NCBI GenBank assembly: GCA_028829895.1
Contig: CM054180.1
Location: 97,400,135-97,464,134 of the forward strand
Source of the DNA: Sinotaia quadrata
Lineage: Eukaryota; Mollusca; Gastropoda; Architaenioglossa; Viviparidae
Length of the DNA: 64,000 bases
Direction of reading: 5' to 3'
The position numbers were made by a program, and so were the translations under genes. The notes beneath the pieces were generated by a model. That model saw only the letters and a list, made by a program, of their open reading frames with translations, was not told the DNA's origin and did not search any database. The stretch's first letter is position 1. Each line of letters begins with the position of its first letter. Of the stretch, positions 12,510 to 24,799 are shown piece by piece.

Positions 12510-15500
12510 ATGCGTGAAATATTGCTAGTAGAGTTTGGAATTTGGTTGTGTTTATTTCCAGTATGGTGCTCCATTTTTGTATGGTTTGTACAACTCATTT
12601 AATCAGTATTTAGGAAGTCAGCTTATCCGTTCATGCAAGCGTTATTTATTGTTGGAATACACGTTTTATTGTTTATTATTTGTTTGTATTAGCTGTTAGT
12701 GTAGTGTGTGTTTTAGTTGTTGAAATGTATGAATGTTATTACATTAGCTGTTAGTGTAGTGTGTGTTTTAGTTGTTCAAATGTATGATTGTTATATACTT
12801 TATGACATTTACATCAATGATATTTACATAAATGATACTTTGACACTCGATTAGATTCATTATCAAAGCATTTAATGTGTTAACCTATGTGTTACGTATG
12901 CTACACAGCTTTACACATACGCAAAACGCATGAATTCACTCAGGTAAACACATAAACACGCACAAACACGCACATATACACATACAATCTCACTCACACA
13001 CGCAAGCACGTACGCAAACATAAATAATATTCATGAGGGCTAATAGGCTGTAGTCAATATAGGAGTATTGTGTGACGTAATGCAAGACATGTAGTCAATA
13101 TAGGAGTATTGTGTGACGTAATGCAAGACATGTAGTCAATATAGGAATATTGTGTGACGTAATGCAAGACATGTAGTCAATATAAGAGTATTGTGTGACG
13201 TAATGCAAGACATGTAGTCAATATAGGAGTATTGTGTGATGGAATGCAAGACATGTAGTCAATATAGGAGTATTGTGTGACGTAATGCACGATATAGCAA
13301 ACTGGCTGTAGTCAATATAGGAGTATTGTGTGACGTAATGCAAGACATGTAACAAAATGAAAAGTAAAGTAACGGTCCGATTTTAATTGTCACTTGAATT
13401 CATTGTAGTGGTGACAGTATCAAATGGAAACGTGATCCTGCGTACGACAACATAATCATCACAGGTGGACACCCGTATGAAGATGTCGTCAGCGTTGTTA
13501 GCAAACCACTCTGTGCTTCGTATTGCTCTCAGCACTCCTGGTGTAGTTCTTTTTTTTTCTCCAAAACATCAAGACGCTGTCTACTGAACTGGCATGTCTT
13601 CTCCACGAATTCCAGTGGGGTGACGTCACCAGGATCTCAATACTATGTTGCTGTCAATGGTTCAATCACCTTTGATATTTATATTGCTTGTTTGTGCTGT
13701 ACAACTCTAATTTAATATTAGATGTTGTTTGGATAATATATATTAATTCATTTTAAATTATATGAAATATATAATTATGTAATAATAATAATTTAAATAT
13801 ATGTGGTGTCAAATTTTAATTTAATGTAGGATGTTGCTTTAATATATAGATTACTTAATTTTACAATATAAAATATAATTATATAATAATATATATGTGG
13901 TGTAAAATTCTAATTTAATATTAGATGTTGCTTTAATATATAGGTTACTTAATTTTAAAATATGAAATATATAATTATATTTTTGTATTACTTTGTAGAT
14001 AATTGTACCATCACGGACGGTTATGTATGGGTTCGCGGAATGAACTTCTGCTTCAAACCATACAACACAAATGCAACATTCTACTCTGCGAAATCCATGT
14101 GTGAGAACAACACTTCACAGCTTGTCACGTTGGAAACAAAAGCCAAGGCTGCAATGGTGACAAGCTACGTGAGAAATATCTGTGAGTGTTGTAATGAAAT
14201 ACAACTTCTACTTGAAAGTTATGCGCGATGTGTTTTTCACTTTTTCTATTATCCATGTACAATAATTTATAAATAGATTATTTAAAACTCATATGCGTTG
14301 AATAAAATATATTTCGATATTTATATATTGTAGAAAATCAAAAGTGACCTTCGTGTTTCTATTGGTTAAGTTTATGTCAAACTACTAAAAGTTGTCAACA
14401 GAGACAGACTAACTGTGACGATGATGTCATTAAATTGTGAAAATAATATTCGTATAAAATGTATAAGATATAATAATTAATTTGTGTATGCTATTGCACA
14501 ACACTATATTGTGAGTTGTTACTAGCATCGAATACTTGTGTTTTTAGACAAGGTATTACCTAAGGTCTGTCAGTAAGAAAGAGAACACTCTAATACTTGT
14601 GTTTTTAGCCAAGGTATTACTGATGTCTGTCAGTAACAAAGAGAACACTCGAATACTTGTGTTTTTAGCCAAGGTATTACTGATGTCTGTCAGTAACAAA
14701 GAGAACACTCTAATACTTGTGTTTTTAGCCAAGGTATTACTGAGGTCTGTCAGTAACAAAGGTAACACTCGAATGCTGTTACGAAATAAATCGCGAATGA
14801 ATATTATGACATCCTTTGTCGAACACTTTTACGCAGGGGGTTTGCATGCATGTATCCTCCCAGACATAGAATACACAAACATACAAACATACAAACACAC
14901 AAACATACAAATACACAAACATTCAATACACAAACATATAAATACATAAACATACAAATACACAAACATACAAACACACATGCCAGTTTAATGATCGTGT
15001 GTCCTGTAAATTAAGTTGTTGTGATTGTCTGACCTTTTTATTAGTTACACTACGACCACTTAAGTAAGATTAAAGTCAGGTGTTTGACTAAGAAGAATGG
15101 TAACTGCTCCGTTGAAGAAAACTGGCCCTAAATTAAATTTGAGTCAAGAGTATGTTTGACGTGTGTGACTGACCACTTGTGACGAAGGGATAAGTGACCG
15201 GAAGCAAATACAGTAATTACTTTCATATGGGTTACAAGCGAACTTTCTTTAGCAGACGATTTGAACAAAAGCCAACGGAAAACCAATGATTATTTAGAGA
15301 AGAAAGCTCCAATATACAACCATATATTAACTCAGTCCATAGATGATAAAGTGTTATCAGAATGTTACATACAAATCAAAATAAATCATACTGTCACAGT
15401 CTGATAAAAATGTCATGACTTTCCGACCCACTTGTTTACTTCAAATATTGAGATTTGAAAACCCTTTGTGTAAGTTCTCTCCTATCGAGAAGCTTCCAGA

Positions 15501-18500
15501 AAGAGGTCATGGACATTATGTAACTCTTAGGCCATTGTCTAGATTCTCGAACCAACCACATACTACGTGACCAGTCACGTGATGCACCTTATGATTTTTA
15601 ATAAATATGCGAGCGCACCCTATTTTACTCACTCCGAAAAACTAGAAGCCAGCCGTAGTACTGATGTTTTCGTGCTGTCGCTATTCGTTGAGTCACATAG
15701 GAAGCCGACGCGATCAATTGAGATAACACCTCGATTTCTCACTAAGGTATTGAATTTATTTAATTGTATTTTGCATTGTTGAATATGGATGTGATTTTTG
15801 TGCTATGCATTGCTATTGTAGCCTAAGCACGGTTCGTTGTTAAATGACTAAAACCTATAAGTTATTGTATATAAATTCATTGTAACTTTTCTCATTGTAA
15901 CTTTAATTTATATAACTACAAATTCACTAGAGCCAGGAGCGCTGTGCTCGACATGAATTTCCTTTGTAATTCGAATTATTGCTTGTAATTTTAATGTAAA
16001 TTGTAAAGCGCTTTGCTTAATTCGAATTGTCCTTTGTATGAACTCTAAAAGTTTAACGTTGTAAATGTTTAGCAATTCATACGTCATGCTTGTTAAACGT
16101 AACATGTGTGAGATTATATTTCTAATCTAATTGTAAACACGCCAGTCGAGATTCTAAACTCAAGCATTTAAAGCTAATCGTGCTTAGGTTAGGCGAATTT
16201 AAACAGAGGACGATTATGGAGACGCTCTTGTTCCAGGTCGGCACCCAGGTTCACGCCTATACCTATGTCTGTGAGTCCTATCTTGGGATCCACGCATTGC
16301 CAGGTTCCAACTCTCGGAGACTGAGTTGATAGTCCTACCACCGTGGGGCATCGTAGACGAGCAGGTCTGCATGTCTAACTTCTACACTCACAAGTCCGTA
16401 CAGTGGGTTGACTTGAAAGACAGTTCCATTGTTATGTGGTGTGCGCATTCTACTGACGGCAAGAAGTGAGGTAGAAAACCGGTCTGGACGGGATCATTGA
16501 ACCTACACGTGGCAACCTTTGCAAGATAAGTTACCTTTGAGGGTGACAAAAATCATTAGAACTCATACACGGCACTATTCTCGTAACTATTAGCACGTTG
16601 CTTATCGAGCTCTTAGAATCAGACTTTCGTGCTCGTATCTTGAGTAATTTGTTAATTGTTAAAGTTATTAAATCTTATTTCATCTTGTTAAGAACCTCTT
16701 TTTGTAGTAATTTGTATGCATATAGACCAAAAGATGTGGATTGGATGGGAGCTGTTTGAGCTAAGCGAATGACGTAATGAATGCATATGAATCTAAGAGA
16801 GTTTTTAACGATTTCCAATCTAGCTAATGTACGCAAATTATCAGTTCGTAAATCTGTGATCTAGACTACAAAGATGCATTTTTAATTTAGTCGAATGATG
16901 ATTTGAGCAACCAGTCTGTTTAGGTTAAACGAGGGGGAATTAATTTAGATAGTAAATTAAAGTTCTATAATTTCCTAAGCAGGGTCTCTAAATAAATACT
17001 GGAAACGTAACACATACCAACACAGACTATATATTTCTTATAATGTGTCCTGTGAAAAATCGAGTAAATCCTATCAAGTGAGTATGTGATCCTCGTAATG
17101 TGACGTAAAAATCGAGTAAATCCTATCAAGTGAGTATGTGATCCTCGTAATGTGACGTAAAAATCGAGTACATCCTATCAAATGAGTAGGTGATCCTCGT
17201 AATGTGACGTAAAAATCGAGTAAATCCTATAGTGAACAAAGCATGTGGTACATTGTCACTCTGAGTGACGAACAAACAAACCAGCCCTTGCATGCATATA
17301 GAAAGTAACAGGAGGCATTTTCAAAGTGTTTAAGTTTGGTCCCTTTTATTCAAAGTCAAACGAATGACTTTTCAACATAGGAAGCTGGAACATATTCTTC
17401 ACAAACCTTATTAAAAATAGCTTTGCTGAGAGATTGTGAAATCATATTTCTTACCTGAAATTGTAAAGTTTATTTCAGGTTATTATTCGATTTGTATTTC
17501 AAGTATTCAAATTGTATGTGTAAGGGAAAAGATTTTTCTTGTAAGTAAAACATTTCTCTCAGCAAACTGAGATTAACAGCAAAAAATAAAGACAATTAAC
17601 ATTATCAGAAATAAGTTTTTCCTTTTGTAGCACTATTTATGTTATCTTCTACTGTGACGTAGTCTGCATTCAAAATAGTTAGGACGAGCAAACTGAAGTG
17701 GTGTGCATTCAAAATAGTCAGGATCAGCAACATGACGTGGTCTGCATTCAAAATAGTCAGGATCAGCAACATGACGTGGTCTGCATTCAAAATAGTCAGG
17801 ATCAGCAACAAGACGTGGTCTGCATTCAAAATAGTCAGGATCAGCAACATGACGTGGTCTGCAATAGATTGTTTACCCTTCATTTAGGACCTATCATAGT
17901 TCGGATGAGATGAAGTCAATATTTAACCCTTTAAAGGGAATTTAATTATAAAATAAGACAATTGATCAAAATAGAAGTAAAGCTATATCGTCCAGATGGA
18001 TACAACTAATTTCCAACTCGTTGGCATGACAACAAGAGAAGGGATTAGTGCGTATAAATAAGCATAAGCAATGTCTTTCTGAGTATTTAGAGCTTATCTT
18101 CCTCTTTAGTTGAAGAAAGAGTTGCCCTTGGGTGTTTGGACGATGGCGTTCCTTGTCAGTTGGCTCAGAAGAAAAGGGTGTGGTTAGGTGTCCTCACGCT
18201 GGGCAGGTAGTCTTTAGATATGGCGATTAAATGGAGGGTCACGGCAGAACTATTCTCAGCTGAGGTCCTCTGCACAAGACGCCAGAGTGAAGATAATAAA
18301 AGTTCTCTTTTAAGACATTACCTATGATTGTACGTCTAAGTGACGTCATGTTTACTCATTCAGACGAATTTACAGAGGAAAGGAAAGTGGGACAAAGCTT
18401 TTACAATCGCTCAGAAATTTAGGGTAACTTTATACCGGTAAAAAAAAAGCATATGGATATATATAAGTGATAAATACATATAAATGCATGAACAAGCTGC

Positions 18501-20507
18501 AACATTAAGAAAGAATTCCTTTTCTAATAAATAACAAGAGAAACCACGAGACTGATCTTTGCCTGTCAGTAACTGAATTGTAACATTCAGATTTCTCACA
18601 AGTCCACAAATTTATAATTTCATACTGTCTGGGAAATGTTGCTACATGTGTTTTGTCACTGTAGAAGATGTAGGTGTGGGTCCAAGGCTGTCTAATTACA
18701 TTTTCTCTAGCTCACACTATTTAAGTTTTTTAACATTAGCTATCCAGATTTTCTCTAGTTCACACTATTTAAGCTTTCTAACATTAGCTATCCAGATTTT
18801 CTGGGTGACAAGCTCAATATCCAGCTCTAATGTCCATCGGCTACGTGTATGACCCAATCTTATGAACACTTATATATATAACGAGTAGCAATGGAAGCCG
18901 TGAAGGATACACTGCAGATGGTATAACTGAGATTGGGAAAGCCAAAGGCTGAGTTAATTAATTGATAGAAGTTAAAATGTTGAGTTTGAAATCACTATTT
19001 TTATAATGATTTAGAATAATAAAGTTAAAATATTATTACTAACTAATTATTATGAAGCTTTAAAATATTATTACCTAAATTATCATTAAAGGTTTAAAAT
19101 GCTATCATGCGGGGAGATAAATCCATTAATAATTTTAATAAAACAATAGAAGGTGGGAGCATAGTCACAAAATAAACAAATGGCAAACTACTACCTAAGA
19201 GACAAAAAACCAACTGCATAAAATAATAAGTTCATAATGTAAGATTTATTAGAAAGTGTGTGATTCAACCAAGTTTACAGCCTACCCGAGTTAAAGTAAG
19301 AAGGACGAGTTGCACCAAAGAAAATAAAAACAATGAATATAAGAATTCTAAAAGAATTGTTTAATACATTTCACAATGGTACTGAACTAAGTTTTCATTG
19401 TGTTGGGGCTTATGTCACTTTTTGTTCTTGTTAATGTCACGCTCACACAGACAGAAGCATCCTGTCAAACTCGTGACGCGGTCATACGCATTACATGATC
19501 ACAACATAAATTTTGTTGTACTCGTGACGCGGTCATACGCATTACATGATCACAACATAAATTTTGTTGTACTCGTGACTCGGTCATACGCATTACATGA
19601 TCACAACATAAATTTTGTTGTGACTCGGTCATACGCATTACAATGATCACAACATAAATTTTGTTGTACTCGTGACTCGGTCATACGCATTACATGATCA
19701 CAACATAAATTTTGTTGTGACTCGGTCATACGCATTACAATGATCACAACATAAATTTTGTTGTACTCGTGACTCGACTGAAGTTGGCGGGCGATGAAAA
19801 TCTAAGTCAACGGTTTTAACGTGTTTGATGAAAGAAACATTTGGTGGAGGATTAAGTATGAAAGAAATGTTTTGCTGACATATTTAGGGTGTGTATACAT
19901 TACTGTTACAATTCTTCCAAAACAATTTTATCTCACAGAGCAAGAATTATTGGGAAGCAGCTTGAATAGTGTCAAAAGATCCATTTTCAGTAATTTTGAT
20001 AATACACGATTGAAACAATAATTAGTGTCCTGTTAAAGTTGACATAAACTTCACCAACCAGATTATTACTGAGAAAAATATGAAAGTTAAGTTTGCAAAA
20101 TTAATTTTAGTATCTGAATTTATTTACAAACTGGTTGATTTAAGACATACGTTTCAAAGTGTTAATATTGCCAGTTATATTGATGTTTCTTGCATCGTTT
20201 GATGAAGGAATATTTCAGTTTAACATTTTCCACATTATCATTAGAAGATAAAAATTAAGAGTGGAGTTTAAAATCTACCAGTTTCGTGCAGATGCCATGC
20301 TTTTAAATAAAGGAACTTTGAGGAGACAATTTGTTTGGTGTTTTTTTTTTTAAATTAGTGTTTCACTACGGTCTCTTACTCCATTTTCTACTTCAGAGTT
20401 GTCTAATCTTACCCAAGCTTTTGCCTGTGTAATATATTTTTATGTTTGATGTTTGAACCACTATTATTCTACTTCGATAATTAAACCTATGTATAAATAT
20501 ATACACA

Positions 20508-20567
<60 letters not shown>

Positions 20568-21058
20568 TACTTACATACATTTAGAGAGAACTGTGACTAT
20601 TTATGCTTTAAGTTCCTTCCAAATCACACATTTTCAAGAATTGCTATACAAGAAAGAAAGTTCTAATCAATTCGTACTGTTTCGGAATAACGATACAACC
20701 CCTCTCCCCCACACGCATTCAATCCAATACATACAATTTCACAATGACTATACTAGAATCAAAGTGTACACAAAGAAATTATCTGCTCTTAGATGGCTCG
20801 AGCTTCAAGATCTATCTCGGTGCAGCACGACCAGGTGTGTTGGACGGCAGTCGTACGTCTTGTAATGCTGCAGAGAAGACTTTCACCTGGTTCCGGGGAA
20901 TGCCTGTTGATGTGAACGGCCCAAATTCCAACTGGAACGCGTATGAACCGAATTGTAGCCTTGGCATTGAATCATGCGTGGAACTGATAATCTCTGGGTT
21001 ATTCAATGATGTACCGTGCGATTTCTTGAAATATTTCATTTGTGAAAAACTTATTTGA
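12510..21058 (+). CDS. Secreted PAN/apple + C-type lectin domain protein, copy A
   Basis: Four exons: 12510-12583, 13409-13659, 13999-14181 and 20793-21058. They join in phases 2, 1 and 1 into 774 nt, 257 residues. Exon 1 encodes a hydrophobic start consistent with a signal peptide (LCLFPVWCSIFVC). Exon 2 encodes an apple/PAN-like module with Cys60, Cys64, Cys70 and Cys82. Exons 3-4 encode a C-type lectin domain: Cys111, Cys126, Cys143, the WFRGMPV strand (202-208), Glu221-Pro222-Asn223, Phe-Asn-Asp (240-242), Cys231, Cys245 and the ending FICEKLI. In this family EPN is usually linked to mannose-type, calcium-dependent sugar binding, so a secreted recognition role is likely; that is inference. 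Residue 193 is an extra cysteine absent from copy B. The exon 2 donor (GTTCAA) is weak, but the shared exon lengths in both copies support the model. Intron 3 (6.6 kb) carries a solo LTR. Confidence 0.82.
12690..12790. repeat. Two-copy repeat in lectin intron 1 (copy A)
   Basis: The segment ttagctgttagtgtagtgtg is repeated once with its flank, about 54 bp apart. Copy B has a diverged doublet at 31198-31300. Confidence 0.7.
13048..13350. repeat. 41-bp minisatellite in lectin intron 1 (copy A)
   Basis: About seven units of tagtcaatataggagtattg followed by tgtgacgtaatgcaagacat, with one interrupted unit near 13290. Copy B (31539-31840) has a similar array, with substitutions such as gacgtgatg shared among neighbouring B units. 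Confidence 0.92.
14540..14790. repeat. 60-bp minisatellite in lectin intron 3 (copy A, four units)
   Basis: Four units with ttttagccaaggtattactg and ggtctgtcagtaacaaagag, period 60. The homologous array in copy B has expanded to about fourteen units. Confidence 0.93.
14865..14985. repeat. ACAAACAT-type simple repeat (copy A)
   Basis: Irregular alternation of acacaaacatacaaa and similar octamers. The copy B counterpart is at 42015-42135. Confidence 0.85.
15392..17012 (+). mobile_element. Solo LTR of a Gmr1-like Ty3/Gypsy relative, with target duplication CATAC
   Basis: The 1621-bp segment begins TGTCACAGTCTGATAAAA and ends CTGGAAACGTAACA. The full-length element at 32769-41043 has the same ends when read on its coding (minus) strand. 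Similarity continues inwards, for example cgaaccaaccacat near 15550 and agtcacgtga near 15573. The 5 bp before it (15387-15391) and after it (17013-17017) are both CATAC. No internal region remains, so it arose by recombination between the two LTRs of a lost element. It is diverged from the complete element and therefore older or from another subfamily. It lies in intron 3 of lectin gene A, in the gene's orientation. Confidence 0.9.
17056..17235. repeat. 52-53-bp minisatellite, three and a half copies
   Basis: Units with aaatcgagtaaatcctatca and tgatcctcgtaatgtgacgt. The array begins about 40 bp after the solo LTR. Confidence 0.88.
17660..17862. repeat. 39-bp minisatellite, five copies
   Basis: The unit tgcattcaaaatagtcagga with tcagcaacatgacgtggtc recurs at 17665, 17704, 17743, 17782 and 17821. 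The period is divisible by three, so it creates open frames on both strands that are not genes. Confidence 0.92.
17863..19474. other. Intron 3 of lectin gene A, no further gene seen
   Basis: AT-rich intronic DNA present only in copy A. It includes a two-copy 48-bp repeat at 18704-18806 (cacactatttaag...acattagctatccag). No coding or transposon signal is evident. Confidence 0.5.
19475..19780. repeat. 51/44-bp minisatellite
   Basis: Units built from gactcggtcatacgcattac and gatcacaacataaattttgt. Some units keep the tactcg junction (51 bp) and some lose it (44 bp); the short type appears twice between long ones. Confidence 0.9.
20505..20562. repeat. (CA)n microsatellite
   Basis: A nearly pure CA run about 230 bp upstream of lectin exon 4 in copy A. 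At the corresponding place copy B has only short CA-rich sequence followed by a 1.1-kb insertion. Confidence 0.93.
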
Positions 21059-21254
21059 AATATTTTAACTGCATATTTAAATTGCAAAACAATGTATAGC
21101 ATAAGAATAGCGTGGACTGCTGTATATTGTCTTCTTGTATTCGCGTTGCATTTATTTATTTATTTTTTATCGTTGAAAAACTAATCTAATTCTCACTTTT
21201 TGTCGCCATAGGACTTACTCACACAATATTTATTTGTCATAGGACTTACTCTCA

Positions 21255-21560
21255 CACAATTTTAAATATGTTAGAATCCCCATCACCAAAAACCCTGTAT
21301 ACCTTAGTTTGCTCAACTGATCTTTCAAAAATCTCACATGTACCGCTTGCTGCCATTGACCGACTAGAAACTTCTTGTGTCAATGTGCAGTCTGCGCCAT
21401 GTGTGTCGGCCCATTTTCTATGCTTTTCAGTGTTGGGATCTTCTTTCTTCCAATAGTCACATGACTTACAGACTTTGCTTTTTTCTTGAGTGTCAAGAAC
21501 CTCTCCAGTTTTCATGCCAATAGTTGTCACAGCACCTATTCAAAAACTTGTCTGAAGTGC
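21255..21560 (-). pseudogene. Mutator-like (MULE) transposase fragment, copy A
   Basis: Minus-strand translation gives a cysteine/histidine-rich stretch: TGEVLD, then C-X2-C-X2-W, EDP, W-X3-H-X3-C, SSRSMAASGTCEIFERS and FGDGDSNIFK. This order matches the transposase domain of metazoan Mutator-like elements, including the GDGDS segment that holds a catalytic aspartate. Only about 95 codons remain, with a stop just upstream, so it is a fossil. It lies about 200 bp after the lectin stop codon on the opposite strand and is shared by copy B, so it was there before the duplication. Confidence 0.65.
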
Positions 21561-22557
21561 ACAAAACTAGGGAGTAGCTTATTATTTTGGATTTCCATTG
21601 CAAGCGGTTATTGTTTATTTGACATATTGCTAGCTGATTGAATGTTGTTTTACGCCATTCTGATCATTCGGATGCCACCCCTACTCTGTTAGATGGCATT
21701 ATCTCAAAAACTACATCATTGTGGCAAATATTATAAACAACAGATGAAAGACAAATGATTTCGAAATGAAATGACACATGTTCTTTTACTCTTTTGAAAA
21801 ATGATTTTTTTTCCCAAAAAATCTGGGTGACTGTCGCCTTAATTGTCTTGACATAGGTCAACAAATAAATATTCATTGTTTGAGGCACTTACTAGATATT
21901 AATGAAGTAAAAACAAACCACAAGCAGATGAATATATCTTTGTGATAATTATGTAACAATTGTATCCCGAATCTTATGGACTATCTTGAATATCCCATAT
22001 TTTGCATAAGTGTATGTTTATTGTTGTTTAATGGAAAATATAATTCATTTAACCAAACTCTGTTTAATGTTTCAATCTGTACAGTATGTTCACATCATCC
22101 GGACATACAGCCTGTCAGTTCGTATTGTCATCTGAACAACATATGTGTTATATGAGATTTGTATTTATTTATAATTAATATTATATTTGTGTGTGCGCAT
22201 GCTTATGTCTGTATGTGTAAGTGTGTATGATATACATGTAAGAACACATTTTAATTGTCTTTCTGATTAAATTGGCACAAAGACATTATTTCCTCACTGT
22301 CTGTATGTACTGTGAAATCTTATTAAGTGTTCGATAGATTTAACTTCTCTAATCAAAGAAATTATTAAAATCACGTGATCGTACACTAACAACTTGAGAG
22401 TAGAAGTTGTTTGCAGACTCTGCTTAATACGAAGCTGGAATTTAAAATAAAGAATTTCTATTAATTATTCTCTTAACTCTCTTAACAACTGATTCTTATT
22501 ACACGTAGTTATATATTTATATATCTACTAAAACACTTAAGTCTTTAAAACATTTCT

Positions 22558-23020
22558 GTCGCTAAGGTATATGTGTCCCTAACACTGATGTCCTTAAAAT
22601 ATATCTGTCCCTGAGGTACATGTGTCCCTAACACTGATGTCCTTAAAATATATCTGTCCCTGAGGTACATGTGACCCTAAACACTTTTCACAAGTTGAAC
22701 ACATGTCGTAGCTATTCGCCACTAACCAAATGATGCCCAGGGATTTTAAAGGAATTAGTGAGAACCAAGAAACGAAGAGCAAAGAAGCTGTTGACTCGTG
22801 AAAAGTTCCTGTATAAGAATCCTGACTGAGCCCATTGTCTCTCTCTCTTTAACAATTCACCAGATTTATCTTAATATTATGGGGTTCCATTATTGTCTCT
22901 CTCACTTTAACAATTCACCAGATTTATCTTAATATTATGTGATTGAATTATTTGTCTCTCTTTAACAATTCTCCAGATTTATCTTAATATTATGGGATTC
23001 AATTATTTGACTCTCTCAGC
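22558..23020. repeat. Short minisatellites at the right edge of copy A
   Basis: A 53-bp doublet (gtccctaacactgatgtcct at 22572 and 22625) lies at the duplication edge. After it comes a three-copy repeat of about 56 bp at 22826-23015 (tttaacaattcaccagattt). Confidence 0.8.
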
Positions 23021-23269
23021 CTTGACTGAGTAGTGCTACATTCTCACTATAAATAAACAATGAAATTGTACTACACTCTTTCTCTATGAATTACGTACAT
23101 ATCTATAAACAATCAAATATAAATAAATACATTTGTATTTTAGTGATCAAATTAAATGAAATATGGAATATCTTTAAGTTCCCAAATAGTAGCTACACAC
23201 GTTAGTTGCAAAAATCAGTTAATATTAAATAACCTGGTGCTTTCTACTGACTTACAAATATTACATAAA

Positions 23270-23826
23270 ATGGTATATCAGAATTATAAAGCATAACAGA
23301 ATTAAAAATATGACATAAAATGGTATAACAGAATTATAAAACATAACAATTAAAAATATGACATAAAAAGGTATATCAGAATTATAAAACATAACACACT
23401 TTTACTCATGAATATAAATGCAATATTACTAGCTGAAAGAAACATGAATGTTACAAGTTAAAAGTTATAACTCTGAATTTGTATTTACAATTTGACTTTC
23501 ATCATGCACATACAATAAGCAGGAATTTTTGAAAAATGACGTCTTTATAGCAGAGTGACGTTTAAGAGAGTAATTAGAACAAGAAATATTTTCTGGCTTG
23601 CAATGAGTAATTAAAACAAGAAATATTTTCTACACGACTGGCTTGCTATGAGTAATTAGAACAAGAAATATATTCTACAAGACTGGCTTACTATGAGTAA
23701 TTAGAACAAGAAATATATTCTACAAGACTGGCTTACTATGAGTAATTAGAACAAGAAATATTTTCTACAAGACTGGCTTACTATTAGTAATTAGAACAAG
23801 AAATATTTTCTACAAGACTGGCTTGC
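23270..23826. repeat. Two minisatellites (about 49 bp and 45 bp)
   Basis: Three units of atgacataaaatggtata with aattataaaacataac occupy 23270-23400. About five units of gagtaattagaacaagaaat with ttttctacaagactggctta occupy 23572-23826, period 45 in the regular part. Confidence 0.85.
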
Positions 23827-23929
23827 TTCCTATACATCTCTAACTCCCATTGGTTAACAGCAATTGACCAGAACTCGACCACTGGTCAGTCGTGATGTGC
23901 ATACCACTCCATGTGTTGACTACAGATAG

Positions 23930-24450
23930 TGTCAAAGTTAATGTGTGTAACAAAAACAATACGTAACAGTTAGTGTCAAAGTTAATGTGTGTAACAATAA
24001 TAATACGTAACAGTTAGTGTCAAAGTCAATGTATGTAACAATAACAATACGTAACAGTTAGTGTCAAAGTTAATGTGTATAACAATAACAATACGTAATA
24101 GTGTCAAGATTAATGTGTGTAACGAAAACAATACGTAACAATTAGTGTCAAAGTTAATGTGTTTAACAATAACAATACGTAACATTTAATGTCAAAGTTA
24201 ATGTGTGTAACAATAGCAATACGTAACAGTTAGTGTCAAAGTTAATGTGTGTAACAATAACAATACGTAACAGTGTCAACGTTAATGTGTGTAACAAAAA
24301 CAATACGTAACAATTAGTGTCAAAGTTAATGTATGTAACAATAACAATACGTAACAGTTAGTGTCAAAGTTAATGTGTGTAACAATAACAATACGTAACA
24401 GTTAGTGTCAAAGTTAATGTGCGTAACAATAACAATACGTAAAAGGTAGG
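23930..24450. repeat. 44-bp minisatellite, eleven to twelve copies
   Basis: Units of gttagtgtcaaagttaatgt and gtgtaacaataacaatacgt. A few units lack the gttag block and are shorter. Confidence 0.93.
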
Positions 24451-24799
24451 TTTAGCTACTTCAGTAGTTGCTGACCATGGAATTTATAAAGATAGTGGGA
24501 AAATTCATTTTAGGTGGAATGTTACTCCAGAAAATCTTTTAGTTACCATTTAGGAAATATATTCGCTATCTTTTACTACATGCTATACATAATGTACAAA
24601 GCACTTTAAGCTTTACGACATGAATGTTAACTAGAATAATAATGCACTACATTTTAGCTTATAGAAAATTAATGTTAACAAATATTATAATGCCTACATT
24701 TTAGCATATAGAAAATTAATATTAACAATGATAATAATGCATTACATTTTAGCATATAAAAAATTAATGCAATGTGTACACGGAAATAGAGGAAAGGGT

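Larger units (their letters stand above)
9010..22575 (+). repeat. Segmental duplication, copy A
   Basis: This block is collinear with 25780-47833. Matching landmarks in order are the LINE fragment (9015-9960 with 25785-26815), the 49-bp array (11851 with 30318), lectin exon 1 (12510 with 31020), exon 2 (13409 with 31900), exon 3 (13999 with 32397), the 60-bp array (14540 with 41094), exon 4 (20793 with 44036), the Mutator-like fragment (21255 with 44484) and the right edge (22447-22575 with 47700-47833). Copy A alone carries about 4.95 kb between 15293 and 20247. Identity varies from near-perfect in lectin exons 1-3 to gapped and lower elsewhere. The left and right limits are hand-read and accurate to tens of bases. 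Confidence 0.93.

Noticed and set aside
23930..24450. Regular repeats that might suggest a CRISPR array
   Set aside because: Units are contiguous with no unique spacers, no cas genes are present, and the DNA is eukaryotic. The same applies to the other minisatellites.
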